This document shows, in pieces, positions 18,870 to 44,811 of a stretch of DNA of 64,000 bases (within the stretch, counting starts at the first letter, position 1; every line of letters starts with the position of its first letter). The stretch spans positions 1 through 64,000 of the forward strand of contig RPFO01002063.1 in assembly GCA_009746045.1 (NCBI GenBank), in the 5' to 3' direction. The notes beneath the pieces are model-generated. The model was not told the DNA's origin. It searched no databases and saw only the letters and a program-made list of their open reading frames with translations. The position numbers and the translations under genes were made by a program. This stretch comes from Mesostigma viride. Its lineage: Eukaryota; Streptophyta; Mesostigmatophyceae; Mesostigmatales; Mesostigmataceae.

Positions 18870-19122
18870 ACTATCCGTAAGTCGTAACTGAAACCCTGTT
18901 GATAAGCCCATACGGCGTCGCGTCGTTGGTAACCGAATTCCCTTGGATAAGGCCGTACAGCGCCGCGCCACTCGTAACCGAAATCCAGTGGATAAGTAAC
19001 CGAAACTCTGTGTCCCCGTGGACAGCCGCTCCCGAGAGGTACAAAGACTCCAAGTTTGCGACTTGTTTCCCATCTCGCTCTCGTTTTCTCTCGCGCAATC
19101 CCTCTTGCACTCTCATCCATCC
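18870..19122 (+). promoter_or_regulatory. promoter of the 19123 gene
   Basis: The stretch holds three GTAACCGAA motifs (near 18930, 18973 and 18997) in a repeated setting (three copies of GGATAAG-like or TGATAAG sequence about 40 bases apart). CCCGTGG lies at 19015-19021. A degenerate TATA-like tacaaag at 19040-19046 lies 77 bases before the ATG, followed by a CT-rich leader. Confidence 0.55.
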
Positions 19123-20100
19123 ATGGCTCCCGCTACCAGGTCCTCTGTTCGCCTCAACAACACCCCGCTGTTCCCTCTCTCCTTGGCAGCCATATCCAAG
19201 CGAAAGAAGCACGCCTGCAAGAAGCCTGTCCTCGTGGAGCACAGCGACGAGTCGAACCCCGTCAAGGACTCCGCTTTCGACTTGGTGAGGCCGCGTATCT
19301 GCGACACCTGTTTCCACATGCCGACGGACTTTTTCTACCTCTTCAAAAACGACCAAAGCTCCGTCGAGTGCAAGTGCGATGGCTGCGTCAAGGCCATCCC
19401 TCAAATCGCCGACTTCGTGCACAAGTACTCGGATTCGCTCATGCGCTACCGAGTCCCTGAGCAAGATACGCCACCTCGCCGCTCCTATTCGTGCGTGGAG
19501 TGCATGTCGTACGTCACTGGAGCTGCCTTCGTCCACGATACGCCTGCAACGCAGCATATGCGCAACAAGACCACTCTGTGCGAGCCCTGCTACCAAAAGA
19601 AGGTCGTGATCGCAATTCGCAAGTTGAAGGTGGCCGACAACGAAGTCAGAACAGAAAAGGAGAACGAGCTCGTGCAGAGTTTCGTGAGGGACTGGAAGAT
19701 GGACACGCAGGTCGGGGAGCAAGGGACTTCTCTCTACCTGCAGAACTCGAACGTGGCGAGCTGTTGGCCCCCGAAGGAGTGCTCCACCTGCACGGTGAGG
19801 TTCTTGCACGACGTCATGTCTGCCTATATTGTCCCGGACCAGTTCTCGGACCAGATCCGCGTCCGCTGCCACAATTGCGCAAGGAACGCGCCCTTCAAGG
19901 CGAAGATCCTCTTGGAGGGGTACAGCCAAGACAACGGCATGAAGAAGCTCCTGGAAAAACCAAAAGACCAGAGGGACGAGTTTGTCCCCTTTGGAGTCAA
20001 CTTGCAGCCCATGAACAGAGCCGAGGAGAAGCAGTTCCTCCGCGGCGTGCTTGACCTTCTCGTGACTGAGGGAAAACCACTGCTTTTTGGGCGCAAGTGA
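19123..20100 (+). CDS. cysteine-rich multi-zinc-motif protein
   Basis: A 325-residue protein from the ATG at 19123, chosen for its promoter spacing and its tccATGGCT context. CxxC pairs are spread along the chain: CDTC, CKCDGC, CVEC, CEPC, CSTC and CHNC. They are spaced as two or three zinc ribbon or treble-clef units, roughly residues 65-95, 130-170 and 215-265. The N-terminus is basic. No known family is recognised; zinc binding is a strong inference, DNA, RNA or protein binding a weak one. It is followed within 56 bases by the first of two small membrane-protein genes. Confidence 0.65.
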   Translation: MAPATRSSVRLNNTPLFPLSLAAISKRKKHACKKPVLVEHSDESNPVKDSAFDLVRPRICDTCFHMPTDFFYLFKNDQSSVECKCDGCVKAIPQIADFVHKYSDSLMRYRVPEQDTPPRRSYSCVECMSYVTGAAFVHDTPATQHMRNKTTLCEPCYQKKVVIAIRKLKVADNEVRTEKENELVQSFVRDWKMDTQVGEQGTSLYLQNSNVASCWPPKECSTCTVRFLHDVMSAYIVPDQFSDQIRVRCHNCARNAPFKAKILLEGYSQDNGMKKLLEKPKDQRDEFVPFGVNLQPMNRAEEKQFLRGVLDLLVTEGKPLLFGRK

Positions 20101-20155
20101 TGCAGTATAGGAAACACGATTGAGTGATATTATTTATTTTTATAATGAAAAGACC

Positions 20156-20344
20156 ATGATCATTGTGTCCATCATCAAAGCATTATTGCTGTACTATCTC
20201 ATTTGCGTCAACCTCTCCTTAGCATGGGAACACTTGTACATGGAACACACGCGCAAATCGTTTGACAAATTCCCTTGGAATAAGCGTATTCTCCTAGTGC
20301 TGGTGTTCTCCCCCGCAGTCCCGTTCGGGTTACTCGGCTTTTAG
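20156..20344 (+). CDS. small membrane protein, copy 1
   Basis: A 62-residue protein from the ATG at 20156, chosen because the paralogue at 20388 begins at exactly the same residue. Residues 2-20 (IIVSIIKALLLYYLICVNL) form a transmembrane helix. A short polar stretch (EHTRKSFDKFPWNKR) precedes a second hydrophobic segment (ILLVLVFSPAVPFGLLGF) that reaches the C-terminus. The first 60 bases and the preceding AATGAAAAGAC are almost identical to those of the next gene. No family recognised. Confidence 0.65.
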   Translation: MIIVSIIKALLLYYLICVNLSLAWEHLYMEHTRKSFDKFPWNKRILLVLVFSPAVPFGLLGF

Positions 20345-20387
20345 GCGCAACCCCGATTGACAAAATTATGTCCATAATGAAAAGACA

Positions 20388-20591
20388 ATGATCATTGTGT
20401 CCATCATCAAAGCACTACTGCTGTACTATCTCATACTCGCGAACATAGCCTTAGCATACGACCACCTGTATTCGGGGCACACGCGCGAATCGTACGAAAA
20501 CTACCCCTTATCTAAACGTATTAAGCTTGCATTGTTCACGCCCGTATTTATTCCGGCCATGGTCCTATTCGGGGGGCCTTGGAGGCGCTAA
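20388..20591 (+). CDS. small membrane protein, copy 2
   Basis: A 67-residue protein from the ATG at 20388, paralogous to the 20156 gene: identical MIIVSIIKALLLYYLI head, same polar centre (GHTRESYENYPLSKR) and a second hydrophobic stretch (IKLALFTPVFIPAMVLFGG). Its end is uncertain. If the G6 run at 20571-20576 has one G too many, the frame continues into 20592-20718 and the protein gains a polar C-terminal tail of about 40 residues. Confidence 0.65.
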   Translation: MIIVSIIKALLLYYLILANIALAYDHLYSGHTRESYENYPLSKRIKLALFTPVFIPAMVLFGGPWRR

Positions 20592-20718
20592 CCCCCCACC
20601 CGCTGGGAGACCACGGGACTTAGCCGATTTTCACAAGTCGCGCAACCCGGGAAAACGGGTCACTTTCGCGGAGCGTAGTATGTTACTTGATGCGCCACGA
20701 GTGAAGCGTTTGCTGTAG
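20592..20718 (+). other. possible C-terminal tail of small membrane protein 2
   Basis: This frame is reached from the 20388 gene by losing one G at 20571-20576 and stays open to the stop at 20718. It encodes a basic, polar tail containing GKRVTFAERS. The core RVTF fits the RVxF docking motif by which proteins bind the phosphatase PP1, and the surrounding basic and acidic residues are typical of real sites. Both the frame and the motif are inferences. CCACGGG at 20611 is the last copy of the block-wide motif. Confidence 0.35.
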
Positions 20719-21625
20719 AAATCACCTGTACTAAAATTATTTATTCGGTTACTGAGACTACAACGCTTTGCGAGGGTGACCCCCAGGGTTTGGGGTCACT
20801 TTGCTAAATAATAGTAAGAGCGCGTAGACTGAGACCTAGTTACTGAGTCCTACTAGTCACAAGCTATCCTTTGATACACTGGAGTTCATCTGCTTATGCT
20901 TCTAAAGGCCAACTGCAGATCAACCCCATTCGACTCGGCATCCCGTGTTCATTAGAATGTTGTGTGGTGGGGTGATCTCGCTGTACCTTGTGGCTTGTGT
21001 GATCTTGTGCTCGGCTGGAATACCTGTGTTTGCCAAGCTCGGCTGGAAAACTGTACGTTCCTTTATGCGTACTTAATCTTGTCAAAGTACCTAATCGGGA
21101 TTGTACTTAATCATCTTAAAGTGCTGCTTGGTCGGGCATGCCTTAACAGTCACCACATTCGCTGACTTGTTCTGCCTCTGCCCGCGCCTCTGCCCCTTTT
21201 CTACCACATGCTAGGTGGCGCCACGCGAGGCAGTTATGGCACCACACGAGGCAGTGACGGCGCCCCCTGCCTTGTTCCCGTGATTATGGAGCTTGGCGTT
21301 ATGGAGAGGCCGCAATCCATTGCTGTACTGTAACCCTCTCAGGGAGCACAGACGGTGTGGGGGGGTTGACCAGGGCTCTCGGTGGGTATAAACCTTACCA
21401 CGGTACCTCTTACATCCAGGATCATGCGGACTTGATTTTGCTGGCCTCCAGTCAGCAACGAGATGAGCTAGCCTGCCTTGTAGGTTCAGTTACATGCCGT
21501 TCGGTTCCAACTTGTTACCCAGTTAGGACATCGATTGTTACCATCTGAGTGGCCTTTGAGTGGATCCTCTATCTGCCATATATTATCAGGTGGTTGGGGT
21601 TGCAAGAAGTACTGTGGAGTCTGAC
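20719..21625. other. probable virus-to-host transition, no gene seen
   Basis: After the last viral-type frame (20718) the DNA changes character. A repeat also present in the host gene region (at 42048) appears at 20771. About 21211-21265 holds an imperfect duplication of a GGCGCCACGCGAGGCAGT-like unit. A TATA-like gggtataaacc lies near 21383, upstream of the LRR gene. No inverted repeats or target duplication marking an integration end were recognised. Confidence 0.4.
20771..20808 (+). repeat. dispersed host motif, copy 1
   Basis: The segment reads CGAGGGTGACCCC, then AGGGTTTGGGGTCACTTTGC. A second copy lies at 42048-42087 inside the host pseudouridine synthase region. It contains an imperfect GTGACCCC/GGGGTCAC stem. 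Its presence here is the leftmost sign of host-type DNA. Confidence 0.55.
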
Positions 21626-23737
21626 ATGGACCCTATGACCGTCGAAGGGCTGATGGTGACAGATGACGGCACGCCAGTGCCCTCGCCAGCCGTGGCCGCA
21701 TCAGACCTGCTGCCCGCCGCTGCAGTGGACCCGCTGCTAATGGCACCCCTCACGCTGCAAGACTTGGCAGCCACGCCCGGCCTGGGTGCCATGATCATTG
21801 GAGATCTGCCGCTGCCTGACCGGGTACGTCTGCGAGGATTATGCCACGCCTTCAAGTCATCGGTCGATGCCTCCCTGCAGGATGTACGGGACATTTTGGC
21901 CAAAGAGCTGTTTGCCCTGGACAGGTGCGGGAGAGCCCATGGGGCGGCACTGCGCTGGCTCGCTACAAAGTGCCCGAACCTGCAGGCCCTGGAGGCCCAG
22001 GGGCCCCCTGGGACGTGGCCCATGCGGCGGTGGTGGAACCTCCCCGTGGCGGACGATGTCATCATCCACCTGGCCACCCAGTGCCGGCAGCTGCGCACCC
22101 TGAACCTTCGGCGATGCAGGGGGGTAAAGGACACTGCGTTGCGTGCGGTGGCAGCCAACTGCGGGCAGCTGCGACACCTGGACGTGGGCTACTGCTCGTT
22201 GGTCACGGATGCCGGCGTGTCGGCGATCGCTGCCGGATGCCAGCAGTTGGAAGTCCTGGACGTGCGGTACGTCCAGGGCGTGACAGATGTCAGCATCGCG
22301 GCGGTCGCGGCGCACTGCCCACGGTTGTGCGGCCTCGACGTCGGCGGGACGGGCGTCGGAAGCGCGGGCCTGGTCGAGCTGGCGCTGGGGTGCCACGAGC
22401 TGCGGTCGCTGGACGTCACCTTTTGTGAGGCGGTCGACGACCTCGGGGTGTTCGCCGTTGCGCGCATGTGCCCCTTGCTTGAGAGCCTGGATTACACGCT
22501 GACGCCGGTCAGCGACTATGGCATCGGGGCAGTCATCTCGCACTGCGCGCAGCTGCGGAGATTGTGCCTGGGGGAGCAGGCGACCGACGAGGCGGTCCGG
22601 CTACGGCCGGAGAGTTGCCGCCAGATGCGGTCGCTGCGGGTGACTAGCCCGTATCTCACCGATGCGGCGCTAGCACCCCTCGCCGCGAGCTGCCCCCATC
22701 TGGCCTCGCTGTCGCTGTCCCAATGCCCCATGGTCACTGATCTCAGCCTCATGGCGTTTGCGGCGAGCTGCCCGGCGCTTGAGGAGCTCTCGATCCGCAG
22801 CTGCGAGGTCGTCTCAGATGCCGGCGTGCTGGTGGTGGCGCGCAAATGCCGGCGGTTGGCGGCGGTCTCCGTGGTGGACTGCGCGAGCGTCTCGGACACC
22901 AGCGTGGTGGAGCTCGTGAGGAACTGCCGCGGTCTGCGGACGCTGGCCCTGAGCGGTTGTTTCGCGGGCAACCGCACTGCCCACGCGCTCGCACGGTACG
23001 CCCACGATCTGTGCTCCCTGGACCTCTCCATGCTTTATTCACCGGGCGAGGGCGGCAGCGACCGGTGGGTCGCGGAACAGAACCCGGCTTCCCGCCGACT
23101 GTGGGAGGAGGAGGCGCGACTCCGCGACGACGGGCTGGCCTCGGTCCTCCAGAACTGTCTCAAGCTGGAGAGTCTGAGCCTGGGGGGGTGCCGGGGTTTA
23201 TCGGACGCTGGCATAAGGATGGCCGGTGACGCGTGCAAGAATCTGCGGGACCTGAACCTGAACTATTGCCGGGGGTGCTTCACTCCGGACGGACTGGCGT
23301 CGATGGCCGGCCATCTGGGGGCGCTGGAGGAACTGGGCGTGGCGGAGTGCGATGCCGCGAACGACGCCAGCATTACTGCGGTCGCGAGCCAGTGCCCCCG
23401 GTTGAGGATTGTGGATGCCTCCCGTTGCGACGGTGTAACAGACGAGGGAGTGGACGCGCTCGCCACGCGCTGCTCCCTGGTCAAGCTGAGGGTAAGTGGA
23501 TGCTCGGGAGTCACGGATGCCAGCATGATCATCGTGGGCGAGCGGTGCCCCGCCCTGGAAGAGCTGGACGTCTCTCAATGCAGTGGGGTCACGGTCACGG
23601 GCGTGCTGGCGGTCCTGTGCGAATGCAAGGGGCTGAGGGAGTTGGGAATCACAGGCTGCTCGCTGACAGCAAACGACCTGCAGCTGGTCCGGTACCAGCG
23701 GCAGCGCTTGGACCTCCTGTCCGAGGGTAATGGGTAG
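21626..23737 (+). CDS. F-box-like, cysteine-containing LRR (RNI/AMN1-type) protein
   Basis: An intact 703-residue protein from the ATG at 21626 (the frame is open a little further upstream; an extra 5' exon is possible). Residues about 45-85 (LGAMIIGDLPLPDRVRLRGLCHAF) look like an F-box. The rest is about 20 leucine-rich repeats of the cysteine-containing, ribonuclease-inhibitor-like class, each with a core such as CPRLxxLDVxxCxxVTDxGVxAVA, as in GRR1, FBXL and AMN1 proteins. Such proteins present substrates to SCF ubiquitin ligase. The repeat run is interrupted near residues 460-520 by a divergent loop (YSPGEGGSDRWVAEQNPASR). The style and GC content fit the host rather than the virus block. 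No intron is visible in the coding region. Confidence 0.8.
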   Translation: MDPMTVEGLMVTDDGTPVPSPAVAASDLLPAAAVDPLLMAPLTLQDLAATPGLGAMIIGDLPLPDRVRLRGLCHAFKSSVDASLQDVRDILAKELFALDRCGRAHGAALRWLATKCPNLQALEAQGPPGTWPMRRWWNLPVADDVIIHLATQCRQLRTLNLRRCRGVKDTALRAVAANCGQLRHLDVGYCSLVTDAGVSAIAAGCQQLEVLDVRYVQGVTDVSIAAVAAHCPRLCGLDVGGTGVGSAGLVELALGCHELRSLDVTFCEAVDDLGVFAVARMCPLLESLDYTLTPVSDYGIGAVISHCAQLRRLCLGEQATDEAVRLRPESCRQMRSLRVTSPYLTDAALAPLAASCPHLASLSLSQCPMVTDLSLMAFAASCPALEELSIRSCEVVSDAGVLVVARKCRRLAAVSVVDCASVSDTSVVELVRNCRGLRTLALSGCFAGNRTAHALARYAHDLCSLDLSMLYSPGEGGSDRWVAEQNPASRRLWEEEARLRDDGLASVLQNCLKLESLSLGGCRGLSDAGIRMAGDACKNLRDLNLNYCRGCFTPDGLASMAGHLGALEELGVAECDAANDASITAVASQCPRLRIVDASRCDGVTDEGVDALATRCSLVKLRVSGCSGVTDASMIIVGERCPALEELDVSQCSGVTVTGVLAVLCECKGLRELGITGCSLTANDLQLVRYQRQRLDLLSEGNG

Positions 23738-25729
23738 TAGTGAGGTGGAGAATCGATCATATAAGGCTTGCTTGAATATTCATCCCTGCAGTTCCAAGAT
23801 GGGGCTTTCGTAGTAACATCCACTGCGGGTATCTAAGTGTCGGCCTGCATGAAAATTGAATTATAACATGACTCCCTGCATTGTATTCTTGAAATTATGA
23901 GCCCTCATAATAGCGTCTATGAGTGGACAGAGCTTGGACTAAGCAAGCGTCAATAGGTTGTTTCACTTACCATCGTGTACATTTCTTCAATACTTGTCCG
24001 TCCTAGATGTTTACTCGGTGCTATTCCTTGCGGCTACCCTTGAGACCCGCTGCTCAGCTTGTCCTTTTGCCACCTAATGACTCGTGGCACTGTTGTTACT
24101 AGTCACGCTGTAGATGCAGACCAGTCGGCCCTAAGCCCCACACAATGATGTGATGTAGATACCTAATATCCCAACAGGGGCGTGAAGATGACCATGGACA
24201 AATTTAAGGATCCTGCAGCACCGTTGGCCCATTTTGCTCATATTGCCTTCTTCTCAATCATGGCCATGCAAGTAAGTCAAGTTAGACATGTCCGTTTCCT
24301 TTTAATGATCATGTTAACTATATGGTTTGTTCAGCCCGTCTCACGTTTCGAGACTGAACAAGTCTCGAGTGGACACGTGTGTAGTACTCCTACACACAGA
24401 TCTCGAATGATTTATCTAGTACCAAATCCGACAGGCTTGCATCACTCCCCGGAAAGGAGAACTTTTGCGGATGACTGTAGGTGTCAGTTGGCCCTAGGAT
24501 CCGGAGACGTCCGTCCTATAGTCAGCAAAAGTTGGTGCGAGAGGTCCCCAGTTCGATTCCGGCCTGAATTCATTTGCAGATCGCGTTTTCCGCGGACCGG
24601 CACTAAACGCAAATGGTTTTCACCTTTGTGGCGTGCCAAATCAGAATATGGTTTGCAGCGCAACTTTCTTATTCGATCTGCCAAGTTGCTTATACTGTAA
24701 TTAACCATGAGAGCAAGGAACCTGCATGACATATTTCGGGCAGCGCTCACAGTAGTCCTTCCACGACGTGCGTCCAGGAATAGCAATACAACTAAATGTA
24801 TTACTTGCAAGCATATGAATGAGCTTGGCTACCCAATGACGTGCTAGCAGCTTGCATGCCCTCCCAGCACAATGCAGAAGCACCAACTCTACCAGGGCCA
24901 TTCGCAGAGAATGCAGGGAGAAATGTGCCTTCCTAGCAGAATATGGGCCCGTAAGGCCCATATCACGTAGCCTCGGCCATTATGGTGCATATTTTCCTTA
25001 AGATGTAATATGTTCCTATAGTCACGATAGGGAGATTCGATCCAGGCAGGACATGAGCTATGACCCTTCCAAGGTGGCAAGCATGAGAGAGCTGCCATTA
25101 TTGCCTTCTTGGGACAGCCAGGGTCCTGACGAGAAAGACTGAGCAGGAAAACAAACGATGTGTTTGCCTAGGAAGCACACTGTGCTTTTCTCGGAATGTA
25201 TTTGCAATACTGTAGTAGCAACATGGTCAGCGCACCCTGGCTAGCAGCGCACCCTGGCTAGGTGCCTATGCCCAGCAGAAAGAGCCCATAGACATCCACA
25301 GGATGCCGTAAATGGTATAATTCTCACAAATAACAGGCAACCGAAAAGGCTTGCTGGTTAAACTTGCCAGCTTCAGTCACGTTGAGCCCGGGGTGTCCTC
25401 CATGTAAAAAACAAGACAGGGGAGTGTCACCGGTCGAACCAAGGAAAACCAACGGCTGTAAGACAGCGTAACAACCCCGTTCGGCACCCCATTCAGGTAC
25501 CATGTCTTACGGCAGCACTTCCAACATCCCAGCAGGGAATGACCTTCTGCTGCAGTATCTTTTGTTCATGCTTGCGCAAAAGTACACGGCGCGTCCTTTG
25601 GCTGCAAACACGTTAAGAAACTCGCAGGTAGCCGTGAGAATCCACATCGCAACTCGTTTGGAGAGCCACGCATAGGCGGGCGGTTTCCTGGGCCCGAACC
25701 ACGTTGCTACTCAACGTGCCAAGTACAAC
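23738..25729. other. long stretch without a confident gene
   Basis: Apart from a possible short exon at 24188-24271, no coding signal is convincing here. Open frames at 24484-24961 have poor composition. A tRNA B-box-like sequence near 24549 does not fold as a tRNA arm. A short duplication (gcgcaccctggctag twice, 25223-25261) is present. Confidence 0.4.
24188..24271 (+). other. possible first coding exon of a small membrane protein gene
   Basis: An ATG at 24188 opens 28 codons that end at a good donor (CAA|gtaagt, 24272). The peptide contains FKDPAAPLAHFAHIAFFSI, a short lead-in to a hydrophobic segment, loosely like the start of TVP23/ECHIDNA Golgi proteins. No following exon could be found, so this may be chance or a relic. 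Confidence 0.25.
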
Positions 25730-25903
25730 TCATCGCTTTGCATCTGCCTGCTCCTTGATTTTCATTTTCAGCAAGGCCTCGTCGACAGCGCCCCGCGGTT
25801 TCAGGTTTTCCCGTTCTTGCCGCTGGCTATAATGAACGAAGGCGATTCCGCCAACCGTGACAACGGTCACAGCCGTTAATGTCAAGAAGGCTGCGCGTGA
25901 CAT
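25730..25903 (-). CDS. PET117: PET117-like cytochrome c oxidase assembly factor
   Basis: A 57-residue protein from the ATG at 25903. It has an N-terminal hydrophobic segment (AFLTLTAVTVVTVGGIAFVHY), the short VHxxQxxERENL pattern, then a charged helix with Lys and Glu ending in KIKEQADAKR. This architecture and length match PET117, a small mitochondrial inner-membrane or matrix protein needed for heme A synthesis and complex IV assembly. The open frame extends 31 codons further upstream, but the family starts at the MSR-type methionine chosen here. Recognition is by pattern only, and short proteins are easy to misassign. Confidence 0.5.
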   Translation of the reverse strand: MSRAAFLTLTAVTVVTVGGIAFVHYSQRQERENLKPRGAVDEALLKMKIKEQADAKR

Positions 25904-26680
25904 ATTGCCACACAGAACCTTCACAAGGGCATAAAATAAGTCATCTTCCTGCGCTGGCGCTAAACGCGCGCATAACGACGAAAATGAAGCGCTCACTGCG
26001 CCAAATAACTGTCGCTATGGCATGGTGGCGGTGGCGAGGAACCTGTTAACCAAAGTACCATGAAAAGATTTTGTGCTACCTAAAGTAGGAATCCTAATGC
26101 TAATTTGCTCGCGGCCTTCGTCACGCGCGTCATCACGCGCATCCCCGTGATGACTTGTATACCTACTACTGGCCGGGGGCGTCACGTGATCGCGATGTGC
26201 CGGACGAGACGAGGCAGTCGAGGCTGGACGTCCGTGCAAGGCGCCATCCAGCAACATGCGCCAGAGTGCGCCAGCCAGGATGCGACCGTACTATGGCATC
26301 TTGATTGGTTCCTCACGGGAGCCATGAAACTCGGGAGCATTGACAAAATCGAATTTTATTTAATTTTGTACTGGCAACTACTAAAGCTTCCGCCAACAAG
26401 TAGTTTCTGCGTTGCCCGCCACATCTGCCGCCAGAAGTTTTCAAGAGTCGGAGAGATGCCACCTTGGTCTGCCTCCCAACTGCCAAGCTAATGGGCTTTT
26501 TTGCAGCAGTTCTTTTGTTATTTAGAGCAATGGCGGGGAGTGGGGATGCAGAATTTAAGTAAGAAATGGTTCCGTCGTTGTCTTAGATCGCCGGGCAAGC
26601 TTCGCATCAATTATCAGTCGCGGAATTTCACGGTAGTGCGGCCGGTGGGAGAACTAGCCAGTGATTTGTCGATATACATT

Positions 26681-43067
<16,387 letters not shown>

Positions 43068-44811
43068 GTACGGCTGTGTGATCAGTGTTATTTCTGCAAC
43101 GCAGGGCTCTTCTGAGTGTGAACCCATTACTTCCAAGAGGCTTGTCTGGTTACCCATGGGATGTCACGAGCTTGTTCCCGATTGGATGTAATAATGCCTC
43201 ACTCCAGAATGGCAGTACTAGAGGACACTTGGCGTACTAGAGGACACTTGGCTTTTGTGTTGATTTCAAAACGTCTTATTGAATTACCCCATCTTTCTGG
43301 CTGCAAAACTCCTTAATTCAGGTTCTTGATTTTGGGGGGCTGCTGCGTCTTTTGGCGACAAAATTGCACGCGGGAATCTAGGAGCCCTTGTTTTTGTGAT
43401 GCGTCCACTAACATGCGTATGTACCCAATGGAATGGCTTCCTCTCATATGGACATTACTTGGTACAGGTCGCCAGAAGCAGGAGGCGACACAGAGGCGCT
43501 GTTCCTACACTGTGTTTCTTACACAGGGCCCGATTGGGAATACACGGCGCCGCTACCTCCGTGGGCAGCTGCTATTTAGAAAGTGTCCAACTGTTGCACC
43601 TTATCTGAAAGCAGTATTTACTCATGGTAGATTACATGGGATACTTGCCTTGGCCATATCTTTCTATATACCAAATGTCAAATCGCATATGCTACACGTA
43701 AGTAAATTTCTGTAAGTTCTAATGCATGGCTATTTTCTCATAGTGTGTATTGGGGGTTAAGGCTCCTTGATCGGTACCCACGTGACGTAGTCTACGCGCT
43801 TTTGATCAATCGGGCATTCATCAAAGCTGATCAGTAATGTGGGGTCTGCATGGCTATGGCAAGGTGACTCATTTCTAGGGTGTCTGGTACGTACTGGTGC
43901 GCGCGCAGCGCTAACGTGAACATTTCGGTGCATAATGGTAAACGTGTGCACTGTAGTAATGCCAGTCACAGGTTACTGTAATCCCATGCACGCATGTTTA
44001 AAACATGTACATGCACCTTTTGAATATATTAGTTGATGAGATGAAAAGACAAGGATGAAAAAGCGAACACAGAAACTTGCGACACGCACAACTTGGAAGC
44101 CATGCAATATAGGCAGCATAATCTTACAGCAGATGAGCCGGATTGGAAGGAAATGAACAAACGTTTGCCATATGAATCCTCATGCAAACGGTGCCACATG
44201 AGATGGATCCCTTGGGTGATCTGTATTCTATACTTCCAGGGGATGTGCATCCATCCAGGCACAATCGGTCACTCCCAGACCTTGGTCACTCCCGGTCTCC
44301 TTGTGCCCATACCTCGGCCACATTTTTGGTAGCCGTCCACCGCAAATTTCCAGGTCAATCTTCAGAAGGCGCAGGTCACCGGGCAGTTGGAACAACATCG
44401 CCCCTTCCCTTCAGGGCGCTTACACGAGCTTAGTCCAACATTTTCCTTTCTGCTGTCAAACGCGTGCTCCAGCATGACACCATCCGGGGGCCACCCCTGA
44501 AAGCAGCAGGACACACCCCGTTTCTTATTCAAGCACCTTCCCAAAGGTGCAGTCTGCGCAGCGGAAAAAAAAAAAAAAAACATCAGCCTTTTCAAGGTCC
44601 ACGAGCAGAGAGACTCCTACTAACCATACACATTCCGTGCAGATCCTATACACATAGATTCAACCACTCCTTCAACCACAGATCCTTAATATGCATGCAC
44701 CACAGATCCGGGGCTACCCCAGGCCCAGGTCCAACATTCAGATCCAGAAACAATCCACTCAAGTGCCTTCCAGCTCGACTCACTTCCGATTCAACTGCCT
44801 TCCGGCTCAAC
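43068..44811. other. intergenic stretch between convergent host genes
   Basis: No convincing exon was found. It may hold further exons or the 3' UTR of the pseudouridine synthase gene and the 3' end of the G6PD gene. A poly-A/T run of about 18 lies at 44564-44581. Confidence 0.4.

Noticed and set aside
21626..23737. LRR gene as part of the viral block
   Set aside because: It lies beyond the last block motif, has host-like GC-rich composition and a gene type abundant in algae. Viral origin cannot be excluded, but nothing supports it.
24480..24570. tRNA gene suggested by AGTTCGATTCC (B-box-like) near 24549, and by TAGCTCAGTGG (A-box-like) near 28050
   Set aside because: The T-arm stem next to the first does not pair, the second lacks a B box, and neither has a fitting acceptor stem or anticodon arm.
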